Origin: UBA8231 sp036011085
GTDB lineage: Bacteria > Latescibacterota > UBA2968 > UBA8231
Length of the DNA stretch: 64,000 nucleotides
Direction of reading: 5' to 3'
NCBI GenBank assembly: GCA_036011085.1
Contig: DASCMS010000018.1
Location: 135,626 to 199,625, forward strand
This document shows, piece by piece, positions 7,709 to 16,477 of the stretch. Each line of letters begins with the position of its first letter. Position 1 is the stretch's first letter. The notes under the pieces are model-generated. The model saw nothing but the letters and a program-made list of their open reading frames with translations. It was not told the DNA's origin and made no database searches. A program made the translations under genes and the position numbers.

Positions 7709-9400
7709 TCAGGGCATCGTCGCGGGGCTCAGCCGGTAAACGGCTCGGGCGTTCTCCCAGGACAGCCGGCGTGCCAGGTCCTCGGGCAACTGCTCAAGGA
7801 AGCTCCAGGTCGCCATGGTGCTCGGTGGCCGTTCCGTCGTCAGACCGGGAATCCCGAAAAACTCGTCGGCGCCCAGGAGGAACCTGTCGGGGTAGTCGCT
7901 GATCAGGGTCAGCCACTCGTCGCGCAGAATCCCGGAGTCGTCGACCGGACGACTGGCACTCACCTGCAGGCCTGCCTGCTCCAACAGCTTCAGTGCCAGG
8001 TAGAGGTTGTCGTGTGCCTCGAGCAGATCCCGCAACAGGCTGATCTTCATGTCACCCGTGTTGTCCCAGCCGATGTGGGCCCAGACGATGCGGGCGTTGC
8101 GGTTGTGGCGCAGCAGGTCTTCGAGCTGATCCGTATTGGCTGACAGGGTGTCCGGATTGGGCTCGCCGAAGTCCGCTCGGAGGGGTTTGTCGGCCGCCAC
8201 CGCCTCCATGTGCAGGTCGATGGGGACACCCGTCCTGGCGGAGACATCGGCCAGGTCTTTGAACAACTGGTGGTTCGGCGGCATGCCGATGAAGGGGTGC
8301 CCTTCGAAGAACGACAGGTGTAGCGCGGTCATCTCCCCGAAGGCGGCGACACCGGCTGCCACGAGCGAGTCGGCACGGGCACGAAACAGATCGCGTGTCT
8401 CGTCGGAGAGTTCGCCGCTGAGTGAGGCAGCGTGGATCATCGGATTGAGGATGCCACCGCCGCCGGCCACAGCGAAGCGTTCCGGAAGAAGCTCGGCGAC
8501 CTCGGTCAGCGACGTGTAGTCATAGGTGCCGCGCTGTTCGGGATCGGCTGATATGGGCGGCGGCATGATGATGCTGACACCGACGCGGGCGGGATCCATG
8601 ATCGACATCGCTGTCCCGGCCGCGGTCAGGTAGTCCTGGACGAGGACTCCGTCGTCGCGGTACACCCCATCGAGATGCTGGTGTCCGTCCACGCCGAGGG
8701 CGGTGACGACACGTTCGACCTCGAGTTCGAAGGGCATGTCAGACGCGGTGATGCCGGTTCGATGTACGTCGTCGAAGCCATACCCCAGGACCCTCACCGC
8801 AAAGCCGACGGCGGTTCGACGTGCCGCCGTCGTGATGGCAGGGCTGGCGCCGCTGTGGCGGCTCCCGTGGTGACCGTCGAGAAGCAGCATCTTCCCCGAG
8901 CGCACGAGCCCGTCGGTCTCCAGTCGGTAGAAGTAGGTGCCGGCGCCGACGCCAACACCGTCGTTGCTGGTGGCATCCCAACGGGCCAGGTGCATACCGG
9001 CGTCACGGAAGCCATCGACGAGATGGCGGACGGGCTGACCGGCGCTGTTGAGGATCGTGAGCTGCACCCTTGCCGGACGGGCGAGACGGAAGGGGATCTG
9101 TGTTTCGGGATTGAAGGGATTCGGGTAGTTCGGGTAGAGCTCCGGGCCACCCGGGAGCGCGGCGGCCGGGGAGGCCACCGCCGTCGGCGGGTCCGGCGTC
9201 AGTCGGGCGCGGTAGGCACCCGCCGCATCGGTCAGCACCGTCACCACCTGCCTCGAGTCCAACTCGCTGGCGATCGTGACACGCGCTCCCCAGACCGGCG
9301 TCCCGTCCGTATAACGTATCGAGCCAGACAGTTCGACCGCACCGGCCATCCGCAGTCCGAGGAACAGGATGAAGCCCAGAGTCCACACCAGACCACTCAT
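7709..9400 (-). CDS. Secreted amidohydrolase (Amidohydro_2-like) with N-terminal carboxypeptidase-regulatory-like and FlgD-like domains
   Basis: 563 residues from ATG 9400, which has GGGAG about 8 bases upstream; a longer frame to 9451 lacks a ribosome site. A hydrophobic signal segment (about 4-21) leads to a CarboxypepD_reg-like beta domain (VELSGSIRYTDGTP..., 23-70), then a PNYPNPFNPETQIPF / LTILNSAGQPVRHL FlgD-type Ig domain (about 85-165). The rest is a TIM-barrel metal hydrolase: VDGHQHL (DxHxH), DLHME, WAHIGW and LGADEFF give the expected His and Asp ligands, ending in the ENARAVYRL helix. The FlgD-like module sits at the N-terminal side of the catalytic domain, although this module is usually C-terminal. 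Substrate unknown. Confidence 0.85.
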   Translation of the reverse strand: MSGLVWTLGFILFLGLRMAGAVELSGSIRYTDGTPVWGARVTIASELDSRQVVTVLTDAAGAYRARLTPDPPTAVASPAAALPGGPELYPNYPNPFNPETQIPFRLARPARVQLTILNSAGQPVRHLVDGFRDAGMHLARWDATSNDGVGVGAGTYFYRLETDGLVRSGKMLLLDGHHGSRHSGASPAITTAARRTAVGFAVRVLGYGFDDVHRTGITASDMPFELEVERVVTALGVDGHQHLDGVYRDDGVLVQDYLTAAGTAMSIMDPARVGVSIIMPPPISADPEQRGTYDYTSLTEVAELLPERFAVAGGGGILNPMIHAASLSGELSDETRDLFRARADSLVAAGVAAFGEMTALHLSFFEGHPFIGMPPNHQLFKDLADVSARTGVPIDLHMEAVAADKPLRADFGEPNPDTLSANTDQLEDLLRHNRNARIVWAHIGWDNTGDMKISLLRDLLEAHDNLYLALKLLEQAGLQVSASRPVDDSGILRDEWLTLISDYPDRFLLGADEFFGIPGLTTERPPSTMATWSFLEQLPEDLARRLSWENARAVYRLSPATMP

Positions 9401-9477
9401 TCTCTTTCTCCCATCGTTGTGTCCGCCAGAGTCCTGACATCTTGAATCCACAGCTGCCGTCGTCGGTGGACGAGAGT

Positions 9478-11565
9478 TCAGGCCATCACGCCGCCGTCAC
9501 GGCTCCAGCGCGGCAGCGTCGCATCCGGCGCGAAGAGCGCCAGCGAACCGTCCCGATCATCCCGACGCCACAGACCGCTCCGCCCCGGCCCGCGGACGGC
9601 CTCGTAGTAGAGCCATCTGCCGTCCGGAGACCACGCGGGGCGGCCTTCCCGTTGGAATGGCTCGTTCACCAGGGCTGTCGACGCGCTGTCGCCCAGGTGT
9701 ACCTGTCGTATCTCGGTGTCCCGTCCGACTCCATCGAGCCAGCACAGGTAGGTGAGACGCGTGCCGTCAGGATGCCAGCAGACTCCCTCCTTGCGTCGGG
9801 CGGCGGGTGTGAGTCGCTGTATCGTTCCGCTTGTGGCATCGATCATCACGACAGCGTCTCCCGAGTCCCCGTCCTGGCTGGCAAGAGCCGCCAGCTGGCG
9901 GCCGTCCGGGGACCAGGCCAACTCACGGCGGCGCCAGTGTGCCTGAAGTGCTAGCCGATGTGGCTGGCCACCCGATGTGGGGACTGTGTAGAGCCCATCG
10001 CGCCAGGTGAAGGCCAGGCGGGTACCATCGGGAGAGAACCGGGGGACGACGAGGCCGGCCCCTGCCTGCCGCCATATCACGCTGGCCTGTCCACCGGTGG
10101 CGGGCTGCAGCAGCAGACCGGTGCCGTCGTCGAGACGGCTTCCATAGGCCAGCCAGACTCCGTCCGGAGAGACGTCGTATGCACGCGGCCCCGGCCCCAG
10201 GACCGGGCCTTGGGCGGCCAGTCGAAGAGGAGTCCCCCCGCCGCTTGGTACCGAGAACACCCCGTCCCGCCCCGGTCCTTCTCCCAGGTAATAGACGGCG
10301 TCCCCATCAGGTGCCGGCAGCGGTGCCCGTCCCCGAACCAGGTGTCGGGCCTGGCCGGGGTGGGCGACCTCGGCGATCTGCACCGACCGGCGCGTACGGA
10401 CCATACCGAAAGCCAGTCGTGTGCCGCCGACGACGGAAGGGAACACCGTCTCCGAGTCGCTGAAGTGTGTCATCTGCCGAGGCGGACCGGATGGCCTGCC
10501 GCTGTCGCTGTCAACGGGCTGCCGCCAGATGTTCCAGGCGCCGGCCCGGCTCGACACGAAGTAGACCGTGTCGCCGTCCACAGTCCACGTGGGATGGGCA
10601 TCGAATCCCTGCGTCTGTGTCAGTCGCACCAGTCTGCCGCCAACGGCGGGTACGAGCCACAGGTCGCGCGCCAGAGGTGAAGGGTTGCCCTTTTCGAGCA
10701 GGGATGCGGCGAGCCAGCGACCGTCCGGAGAGTAGGGACCCAGGCGCATGGACGGCGGCGACGGGATCCGGATGATCCGCGACGTGTCCCTCTCCAGGTC
10801 TACCGTGATCAGCCCTGTTCCCGGTACCAGGCAGGTGACGGCGCCACCATCCGGGGTCCAGCTCAGTCCGCGTGTGCCTGAGATCTCTGGTCCTCCCAGG
10901 GCTCTGGGAGAGCCGCCGCTGGCGTCTATGATCCACAGTCGCCGCTCGCCAGCCGTTCCGTGGCCCGCCATATAGGCGATGTGTTCGCCCTCCGGCGACC
11001 ATCGCGGCATGGGCCACAGTTCGGTGCCGATGTCAGCGAGGGGACGGATGACGGCCCGCCCGTCACCGCTGATCTGCAGCTTGGAGCGGTCGCGGAAGAC
11101 GAGACGTTCGCCGTCAGGAGACAGATCGAACTCCGCCGGTCGATGCGGGTTCATGGGCAACATGCTGTGTTCCAGGAGCAGGCGCAGTGTCAGGTCGCCC
11201 GTTCCGACCACGGCATCGTCGCCGACCCGGCGCAGCGCTGCCCGAGCCAGCCTCACCACGTCCGCCTGATCTGAAAAGGTCCTGAGGACGGCACGGTAGG
11301 CGACACGGGCCTCGGTGAGTGCCGCCATCTTTTCCAGGCAGCGACCGATGCGGTACTGGGCCCGTGCTGCAGACCGATGGTTGCGTGCATGGATTTCCAG
11401 GACCTTCTCGTAGCTGTCGATGGCGCGTGCAAGATCACCCAGGATCTCCTCTCGATGCCGCCCCTGCTGCAACAGCTGCTCGGCGCTCTCGGCCCGCACC
11501 GGCACTGCCGACAGCATCATCCACGACACCATCAGGAGCAGGGCGTGGATTCGGCGAGTGGACAT
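9478..11565 (-). CDS. Exported TPR + TolB-like WD40 beta-propeller protein
   Basis: 695 residues from ATG 11565 (AAAGGA 8 bases upstream); the longer frame to 11643 overlaps the regulator gene and is unlikely. A signal peptide (about 1-25, ending VPVRAES) is followed by TPR-like helices (about 30-120: AIDSYEKVLEIHARN, AQYRIGRCLEKM). About ten PD40/TolB blades follow, marked by repeated W-S/T-P-D/E-G signatures (RWSPEGEHIAYM, SWTPDGGAVTCL, RFSPDGTRLAFT, AWSPDGRQLAAL, AWSPDGRWLYYE). No enzyme domain is visible, so a periplasmic scaffold or sensor is likely. It is directly downstream of a response regulator and preceded by a tandem 11-bp repeat, suggesting control by that system. Confidence 0.88.
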   Translation of the reverse strand: MSTRRIHALLLMVSWMMLSAVPVRAESAEQLLQQGRHREEILGDLARAIDSYEKVLEIHARNHRSAARAQYRIGRCLEKMAALTEARVAYRAVLRTFSDQADVVRLARAALRRVGDDAVVGTGDLTLRLLLEHSMLPMNPHRPAEFDLSPDGERLVFRDRSKLQISGDGRAVIRPLADIGTELWPMPRWSPEGEHIAYMAGHGTAGERRLWIIDASGGSPRALGGPEISGTRGLSWTPDGGAVTCLVPGTGLITVDLERDTSRIIRIPSPPSMRLGPYSPDGRWLAASLLEKGNPSPLARDLWLVPAVGGRLVRLTQTQGFDAHPTWTVDGDTVYFVSSRAGAWNIWRQPVDSDSGRPSGPPRQMTHFSDSETVFPSVVGGTRLAFGMVRTRRSVQIAEVAHPGQARHLVRGRAPLPAPDGDAVYYLGEGPGRDGVFSVPSGGGTPLRLAAQGPVLGPGPRAYDVSPDGVWLAYGSRLDDGTGLLLQPATGGQASVIWRQAGAGLVVPRFSPDGTRLAFTWRDGLYTVPTSGGQPHRLALQAHWRRRELAWSPDGRQLAALASQDGDSGDAVVMIDATSGTIQRLTPAARRKEGVCWHPDGTRLTYLCWLDGVGRDTEIRQVHLGDSASTALVNEPFQREGRPAWSPDGRWLYYEAVRGPGRSGLWRRDDRDGSLALFAPDATLPRWSRDGGVMA

Positions 11566-11602
11566 GGTGTACGTCCTTTCCACTGCCGATGATACGTCGA
11601 GA

Positions 11603-11624
11603 TGTGTCACGGTTGTGTCACGGT
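11603..11624 (-). promoter_or_regulatory. Tandem 11-bp direct repeat, candidate response-regulator operator
   Basis: TGTGTCACGGT occurs twice, head to tail with no gap (11603-11613 and 11614-11624). On the minus strand it lies 38-59 bases before the propeller-protein ATG, just after the OmpR-family gene stop, with TATCAT (11589-11594) as a possible -10 box downstream. OmpR/PhoB-type regulators bind direct repeats spaced one helical turn (11 bp) apart, so this is a good candidate site for the adjacent regulator. Confidence 0.6.
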
Positions 11625-11639
11625 CCGACCACGAGTCTG

Positions 11640-12341
11640 TCATATCCCGTCAGAGTCGGGGTCAGACTCGAAGCGGTAACCGAGACCTCTCACCGTGAGC
11701 AGGAATCTGGGCCGGGCAGGGTCAGATTCGATCTTCTGCCGCAGGCGGGTGATGAAGTTGTCCACAGTGCGTTCGGTGCCGAAGTAATCAGCGCCCCATA
11801 CGGCGTTGACGATGGCGCGGCGGCTCTGGGCCCGACGGGGGTGGGTGGCCAGATGGCGCAAGAGACCCAGCTCTCGGGCCGTCACTGCCATCGGTCGTCC
11901 GGCCCGAGTCAGAGTCATCGCTTCGAAATCGACATCGACGTCACCTATCTGCAGGCGCGTCAGTGGCAAGGTGGACGGCTGACCCCGTCGCAACAGGGCC
12001 CGAATGCGGGCCAGCAGCTCGAGGATGCCGAAGGGCTTCGTCACATAGTCGTCCGCCCCCATGTCCAGGCCCGTCAGCCTGTCCGATTCCTGCCCGCGCG
12101 CCGTGAGCATGAGGATGGGGCCCGTCCAGCCCTCGCGCCGCAGCAGGCGACAGACGTCGAAGCCGTCACGGCGCGGCAGCATGATATCGAGCACGATCAG
12201 ATCGGGCCTGGCCTCTCGGGCCAGTTCCAGGCCGCGGTCGCCATCTCTGGCGGTGAGCACCTCGTACCCTTCGAGCCGCAGATTCCTCTCCAGGCCCGTG
12301 AGGATGGCTTGTTCATCTTCCACGACAAGAATGCAGGTCAT
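11640..12341 (-). CDS. OmpR/PhoB-family response regulator
   Basis: 233 residues. The receiver domain (1-115) has the acidic pocket E8/D9, phosphoacceptor D52 (LIVLDIMLP), T80 and K102 (TKPF). The C-terminal winged helix (about 130-225) has the expected LTARELGLLRHLATHP and recognition-helix RTVDNFITRLRQKI, then LLTVRGLGYRFE. It is a DNA-binding transcription regulator activated by the kinase whose gene is immediately upstream; the two coding regions overlap by 4 bases. A tandem 11-bp repeat lies immediately beyond its stop codon, ahead of the next gene. Confidence 0.95.
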   Translation of the reverse strand: MTCILVVEDEQAILTGLERNLRLEGYEVLTARDGDRGLELAREARPDLIVLDIMLPRRDGFDVCRLLRREGWTGPILMLTARGQESDRLTGLDMGADDYVTKPFGILELLARIRALLRRGQPSTLPLTRLQIGDVDVDFEAMTLTRAGRPMAVTARELGLLRHLATHPRRAQSRRAIVNAVWGADYFGTERTVDNFITRLRQKIESDPARPRFLLTVRGLGYRFESDPDSDGI

Positions 12342-14352
12342 GTCTCGCTTTCTGTTGACGGCAACCAGACGGTAAAGGTGCTGCCCCGGCCGACCTGACT
12401 GCGCACGGACACCAGGCCATCGTGGCCGGTGACGATGTCACGTACCAGGCTCAGTCCCAGGCCGGTGCCCGGTATGTCGCGCGTGAGATCGTTGTCGACC
12501 CGGTAGAACCGCTCGAAGATGCGTTCCTGCTCCCCCTCCGCGATTCCAGGCCCCGCGTCGGTGACATCCAGGGCAACGCCATCGTTGTGGGCCTTCAGCG
12601 ACAGACGCACACTGGCGGGCCCGGGGGAGTACTTCACGGCGTTGAGCACGAGATTGCGCAGCACTTCCAACATGGCTTCGCGGTCGAAGTGAACGGTGGG
12701 GAGCGCGGCGTCGACGGTTACGTCGAGTGTCGCCAGCGGCGCGTCGCCCAGCTCCCGCCGGAGCCACTGTGCAGCTTCCCGAACGACCGTCGCCAGATCG
12801 GTCGCCGATCGGTCGTAGTGCCGTTCACCGCCGCGGTCGATGCGGGCCACATCGAGCAGACGGTCGACCATGCCGTCGAGACGGCGGCTTTCCTCCTGGA
12901 CAACCATGAGGTAGTCGTCGGCTTCAGCGCGGTTCTCATAGCGTCCGAGTCGAAGCATGTCGACATACATGCGGATGGTAGTCAACGGGGTCTTCAACTC
13001 ATGGGAGACGTTGGAGACGAAATCCGTCTTTCGGCCCGCCTCCTCACGTTCTCGCCGGACGCGCCGCCAGCCGCTCCAGACACCGAAGAGCACACCTACG
13101 ACACAGATGGCGATGCTCCAGCGAAGCAGACGCAGACGCCAGGTCGCCGTCAACGAACCGGTGCCGGCCGGCAGGATCGCCAGTCGGCGAAAACTCAGGG
13201 GGGGACTCAGCCGCAGGTCGGCCAGGGCCGTCTCGAGCATCGAGCCAGCGGTGTCGACAATGGTGACCACGGCGACGTCGCCAAGCTGCTGCATGCGATT
13301 CTCGAGGGAGGCGACAGCGAAGCTGTCGATCCGCGCCAGGTCGAGGCGCCCCCCGGCTGCACCCCCCTGCGGCAATGTGGCCAACAGCCACACCTGCCAT
13401 CCGCCAGGAGTGCGCCGGGGCAGATGCCGCGCCATCCCGGGTTCGAGGGTCCACAGTGACGGAAGCAGGGAGGGTAGGACGCTTTCTTCGAGAACGACGC
13501 GAGCCTCACTCTCGGCGAAATGCCTCTGCCATTGCAGGTGCGCGGCACGCCAGTCATCGTGCAGCTGGCTCCGCAGTCGTGCCGGCTGGAGTGTCACCCA
13601 CAGCGAGTCGAATCGAGACAGGTAGTGGGCGGCGACGGCGTAGTCCACCGCGTCAGTGGCGTCCGTCATGCGTCCCACGGCAGTAAGGGCGATACGTGCT
13701 GCCTCCTCCGGCTGGTCGTGGCGGTGCCGAAAGGCAGCCAGCTGCAGACCCGCCCCCAGGCGCAGACGGGCGTGTGTATCGGGGAGCGTGTCGAGCAGAT
13801 GCTGCCGAATTCGCGCTGCGCCGGCAGCATCGCCCAGCTTGTCGGCGCAGCGAGCCGCGGCCGTCAGGGCGTGAGCGGTGGCGGCCGAATCCGTGGCGGC
13901 GATCTTCTCGTACTGCGTGAGTGCCCGCTGCTGGTCCTCAAAGACGAACTCGTATTCCTGGGCGTGACGCCAGGCGGCAGAGGTCGGAGCCGGTATCTGT
14001 GCGGCTATGCTCGTGGGTGGAGGCCACACCAACCGGTCGGAAGCGTCGGTGACGAAGGCATCCTGGAGTCCTTCGATGCTGAGGTGTTGAGGCCGCGAAG
14101 AGAGCTGTGGTCCCTGGTCTGGCGGGCAGCCTCTTGGCGCTGTGCCCGCAGTTGTTGCTGCAGTTGGCTGTCGAGATCGGCAAGCAGAACTGCGGCTCGC
14201 CGGCGGGCGGCCTGAGTATTGAGGTCATCCTGTACATGCAGTGCCCAGAAGCCGGCCAGGCTCAGCAGGAGACTCGGGCCGACAATGGTAACGATCAGCC
14301 AGATCGCGGCCGGCTGCCTCAGGGCCTCTGTGCTGGGTCGACGGTCTGACAT
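12338..14352 (-). CDS. Sensor histidine kinase, interrupted by an apparent frameshift
   Basis: Kinase landmarks are complete: H-box SHELKTPLTTIRM, N-box LVLNAVKYSP, G1 DVTDAGPGIAEG, G2 GTGLGLSLV. TM2 (RWSIAICVVGVLFGVW) precedes the H-box, and a TPR-like alpha-helical extracytoplasmic region (ALTQYEKIAATDSA, AARCADKLGDAAGAARI) precedes TM2. The kinase frame has no credible start. The first membrane helix (IWLIVTIVGPSLLLSLAG), with ATG 14352, lies in another frame that stops at 14005. Both frames read protein-like around 14100-14125, so a one-base shift there joins them into one protein of about 670 residues. This is either an assembly error or a real mutation. It overlaps the regulator gene by 4 bases. 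Confidence 0.82.
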
Positions 14353-14501
14353 GGTCCGCAATATAGTAGCGATCCGGGCCTGTTGAGACGCTGTGCGGCC
14401 TTCTCCCAGGCGGCGATCTGGCGTACACTATTGGGACGTGGCGCCGGCCGTCGATGGCGGCGCCTGCGGACCTGCAGACCTGTTGCCAGAGAGAAAATGA
14501 C

Positions 14502-14729
14502 GTGCCGATCCGGGAATACCATTGCAGCGGTTGTGGTCACGACTTCGAGGTAATCGAGGGAGCCAATACGGTGACGACTGCCTGTGAGTCGTGTGGCGCA
14601 GAGAAGCTGGAGCGCCTGCTGTCGATGTTTGCCGCACACGGCTCGTCGACTGGCGACAGTCCGTGTCAGGACTCCGCCTGCTCGCCGGATGCATGCGCGA
14701 CTGGCGCCTGCCCCATGATGCCAAACTGA
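14502..14729 (+). CDS. FmdB/regulatory-type zinc ribbon protein
   Basis: 75 residues. The opening PIREYHCSGCGHDFEV is the standard FmdB-family start (usually MPIYEYRC), and the second CxxC is ACESCGAEK, giving a four-Cys zinc ribbon in residues 7-38. The C-terminus is Cys-rich (SPCQDSACSPDACATGACP). GTG at 14502 gives the canonical N-terminus; a longer frame to 14454 adds unrelated sequence. These small proteins are linked to regulation or metal binding but are poorly defined. It is divergent from the kinase gene and convergent with the epimerase gene. Confidence 0.88.
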   Translation: MPIREYHCSGCGHDFEVIEGANTVTTACESCGAEKLERLLSMFAAHGSSTGDSPCQDSACSPDACATGACPMMPN

Positions 14730-14760
14730 CCCGGCCCGGGTAACCCGGCCTGGCGCCGCG

Positions 14761-15522
14761 TCAGCGGTACTGATTCAGATTTCCCCGATAACACATCCCG
14801 AGGAGCGTCTCTGAGCGCTCGACATTGCAGGTCTGCCTGGCTTCGGGTGTACCGACGATGTGGAAGATGTCGTGGTCGACCGTCGTTGACTCGACGGCGA
14901 GTCGGCAGGCTTCGGCCAGGTCATGACGGCAGACCCAGCCGTTGCGATACTGGCCCTGCAAGGGCTCCCGATTGCGGCCGATCCCGGCGCGACTGTCAAC
15001 GATGTAGTCGGGGCGCAACACGATCGTCCTGGTGCCGAAGGCATCGTGGAACTGGCGGCACATCTCCTCCTGCAACCGCTTGCAGATCCCGTAGAGACTG
15101 CCCTCCACACTCCTGGTGTCCGCATCGAAGAAGGCGCCGCGAGGGTGCACGGTCATACACGAACCGACATGAACCACGCGGTCGAAGCCGCGCTGACGGG
15201 CTGATTCGAGGACATTCCACAACCCCTTCAGGTTGACCAGGAACGTCTTCGAGTCCTGTTCGGCGGGAGTGTTCGACCGATAGGGGAAGTGCACGGCCAG
15301 ATGGATGACGGCGTCCATATCCGCCGTCGCCCGGTGCACTACGTCAAAGTCGGTGATGTCCCCGTACTGCACATCCTCGCCCGGCCACTCGCCGTCCAGA
15401 TCACTCCACTGATCCCAGGACTGTTGCGAGTAGACGGCACAACGCGCCTGATGGTGCGGTTCCAGATTGGCGAGCACGGCCCGACCCGTCCAGCCTTCGG
15501 CACCAAAGACAACAACCCGCAT
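14761..15522 (-). CDS. NAD-dependent epimerase/dehydratase (extended SDR)
   Basis: 253 residues from ATG 15522, which puts the dinucleotide motif VVVFGAEGWTGRAV at residues 3-16; an upstream extension to 15582 is low-complexity Pro/Arg. The SDR catalytic set is visible: Ser in HVGSCMTVHP and Tyr-x3-Lys in SLYGICK. The C-terminal substrate domain is short. It lies 100 bases downstream of the second ABC permease gene on the same strand, so it may be the last gene of the carbohydrate operon, acting on a sugar or its nucleotide derivative. The substrate is not readable. Confidence 0.87.
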   Translation of the reverse strand: MRVVVFGAEGWTGRAVLANLEPHHQARCAVYSQQSWDQWSDLDGEWPGEDVQYGDITDFDVVHRATADMDAVIHLAVHFPYRSNTPAEQDSKTFLVNLKGLWNVLESARQRGFDRVVHVGSCMTVHPRGAFFDADTRSVEGSLYGICKRLQEEMCRQFHDAFGTRTIVLRPDYIVDSRAGIGRNREPLQGQYRNGWVCRHDLAEACRLAVESTTVDHDIFHIVGTPEARQTCNVERSETLLGMCYRGNLNQYR

Positions 15523-15622
15523 CAGTCGGCCGGCCTGGGAAAGGGGTGGAGGGGGTCTGCGAGTCGGCCATCGGTCCGTCACCTGAAGATAGGAGGGCAG
15601 AACAGCTAAACCAACCGCTGAC

Positions 15623-16477
15623 CTATCCCTTCACCGCACCTACAGTGATCCCCTTGGTGATCTGCTCCTGCAGCACGATGTAGCAGATCAGTGTTGGCAT
15701 CATGACGATGACGAGCCCGGCGAACAGGGCGCCGAAGTCGACTTCGTAGAACTGCACGAACTGCAGCACGGCGATACCGAGGGGCAGTGTCCGCAGGTGG
15801 GAGGAGGACAGCAGCACCAGAGCCAGGATGTACTCGTTCCAGATGCTGATGAAGGTGAAGATGCCCACCGTTGTCAGTCCTGGCTTGGCCAGGGGCAGCA
15901 TGACACGCAGGAACAGGCTGAAGTGTCCGCAGCCGTCCATGATGCCGGCTTCCATGATCGTCGTCGGGATGGTGCGGAAGAAGGCGGTGAGGACGAAGAC
16001 GGTGAAAGGGATACCAAAGGCGGCGTAGACGAGGATGATGCCGATGTGACTGTCGAGCAGTCCCATGCCTTTGACGAGAAAGAACAGCGGCACGAGACCG
16101 AGGAAAATGGGAAACATCATGCCGGCGAGAAAAGCGTAGTAGATCAGGTCCTGACCGCGAAAGCGGTACTTGGCCAGGGAGTAGCTGGCCATGGCCCCGA
16201 GAAAGAGCTGCAGCAACAGAGTTGTGACGGTGACGAAGATCGAGTTCCAGAAGAAGTCGCCGATCTGGGCCTCGGTCCAGGCTTCGATGAAGTTGTCGAG
16301 TTTCCAGTCGACGGGCAGAGCCCAGGCCGAGGCGAACAGCTCGCTCGTCGGCTTGAAGGCGGTGTATCCGAGCCAGACCATGGGGAACACGACGATGGTC
16401 CCGTAGACGACGAAGATCAGTTGCGTGATCCCGCGCCGGATGTTGTGCCCGAGCTGATCCAGAGGCGAGTCAGGCAT
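15623..16477 (-). CDS. Carbohydrate ABC transporter permease, MalG/UgpE type
   Basis: 284 residues from ATG 16477, which overlaps the preceding permease stop by one base (TGATG). Six hydrophobic segments are visible, starting ITQLIFVVYGTIVVFPMVW (about 15-33). The EAA loop that contacts the ATPase reads EAGIMDGCGHFSLFLRVMLP. It imports sugars or glycerol-phosphate-type compounds with the partner permease and binding protein. No ATPase gene is in the cluster, so a shared MsmX/MalK-type ATPase encoded elsewhere is implied. Confidence 0.94.
   Translation of the reverse strand: MPDSPLDQLGHNIRRGITQLIFVVYGTIVVFPMVWLGYTAFKPTSELFASAWALPVDWKLDNFIEAWTEAQIGDFFWNSIFVTVTTLLLQLFLGAMASYSLAKYRFRGQDLIYYAFLAGMMFPIFLGLVPLFFLVKGMGLLDSHIGIILVYAAFGIPFTVFVLTAFFRTIPTTIMEAGIMDGCGHFSLFLRVMLPLAKPGLTTVGIFTFISIWNEYILALVLLSSSHLRTLPLGIAVLQFVQFYEVDFGALFAGLVIVMMPTLICYIVLQEQITKGITVGAVKG

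Noticed and set aside
7696..7712. CTGCCAGGATCTTC, similar to the sequence before the ECF-like promoters
   Set aside because: Lacks the GGACGTTTCGTCC core and CGACTAT box, and overlaps the end of a coding region; probably chance.
12422..13459. 345-codon plus-strand frame over the kinase
   Set aside because: Antisense to the kinase catalytic domain; composition is low-complexity and no family pattern is seen.
14736..14748. Palindrome between the zinc-ribbon and epimerase stops as a bidirectional terminator
   Set aside because: Only a 5-bp stem with a 3-base loop and no T-tract; not convincing.
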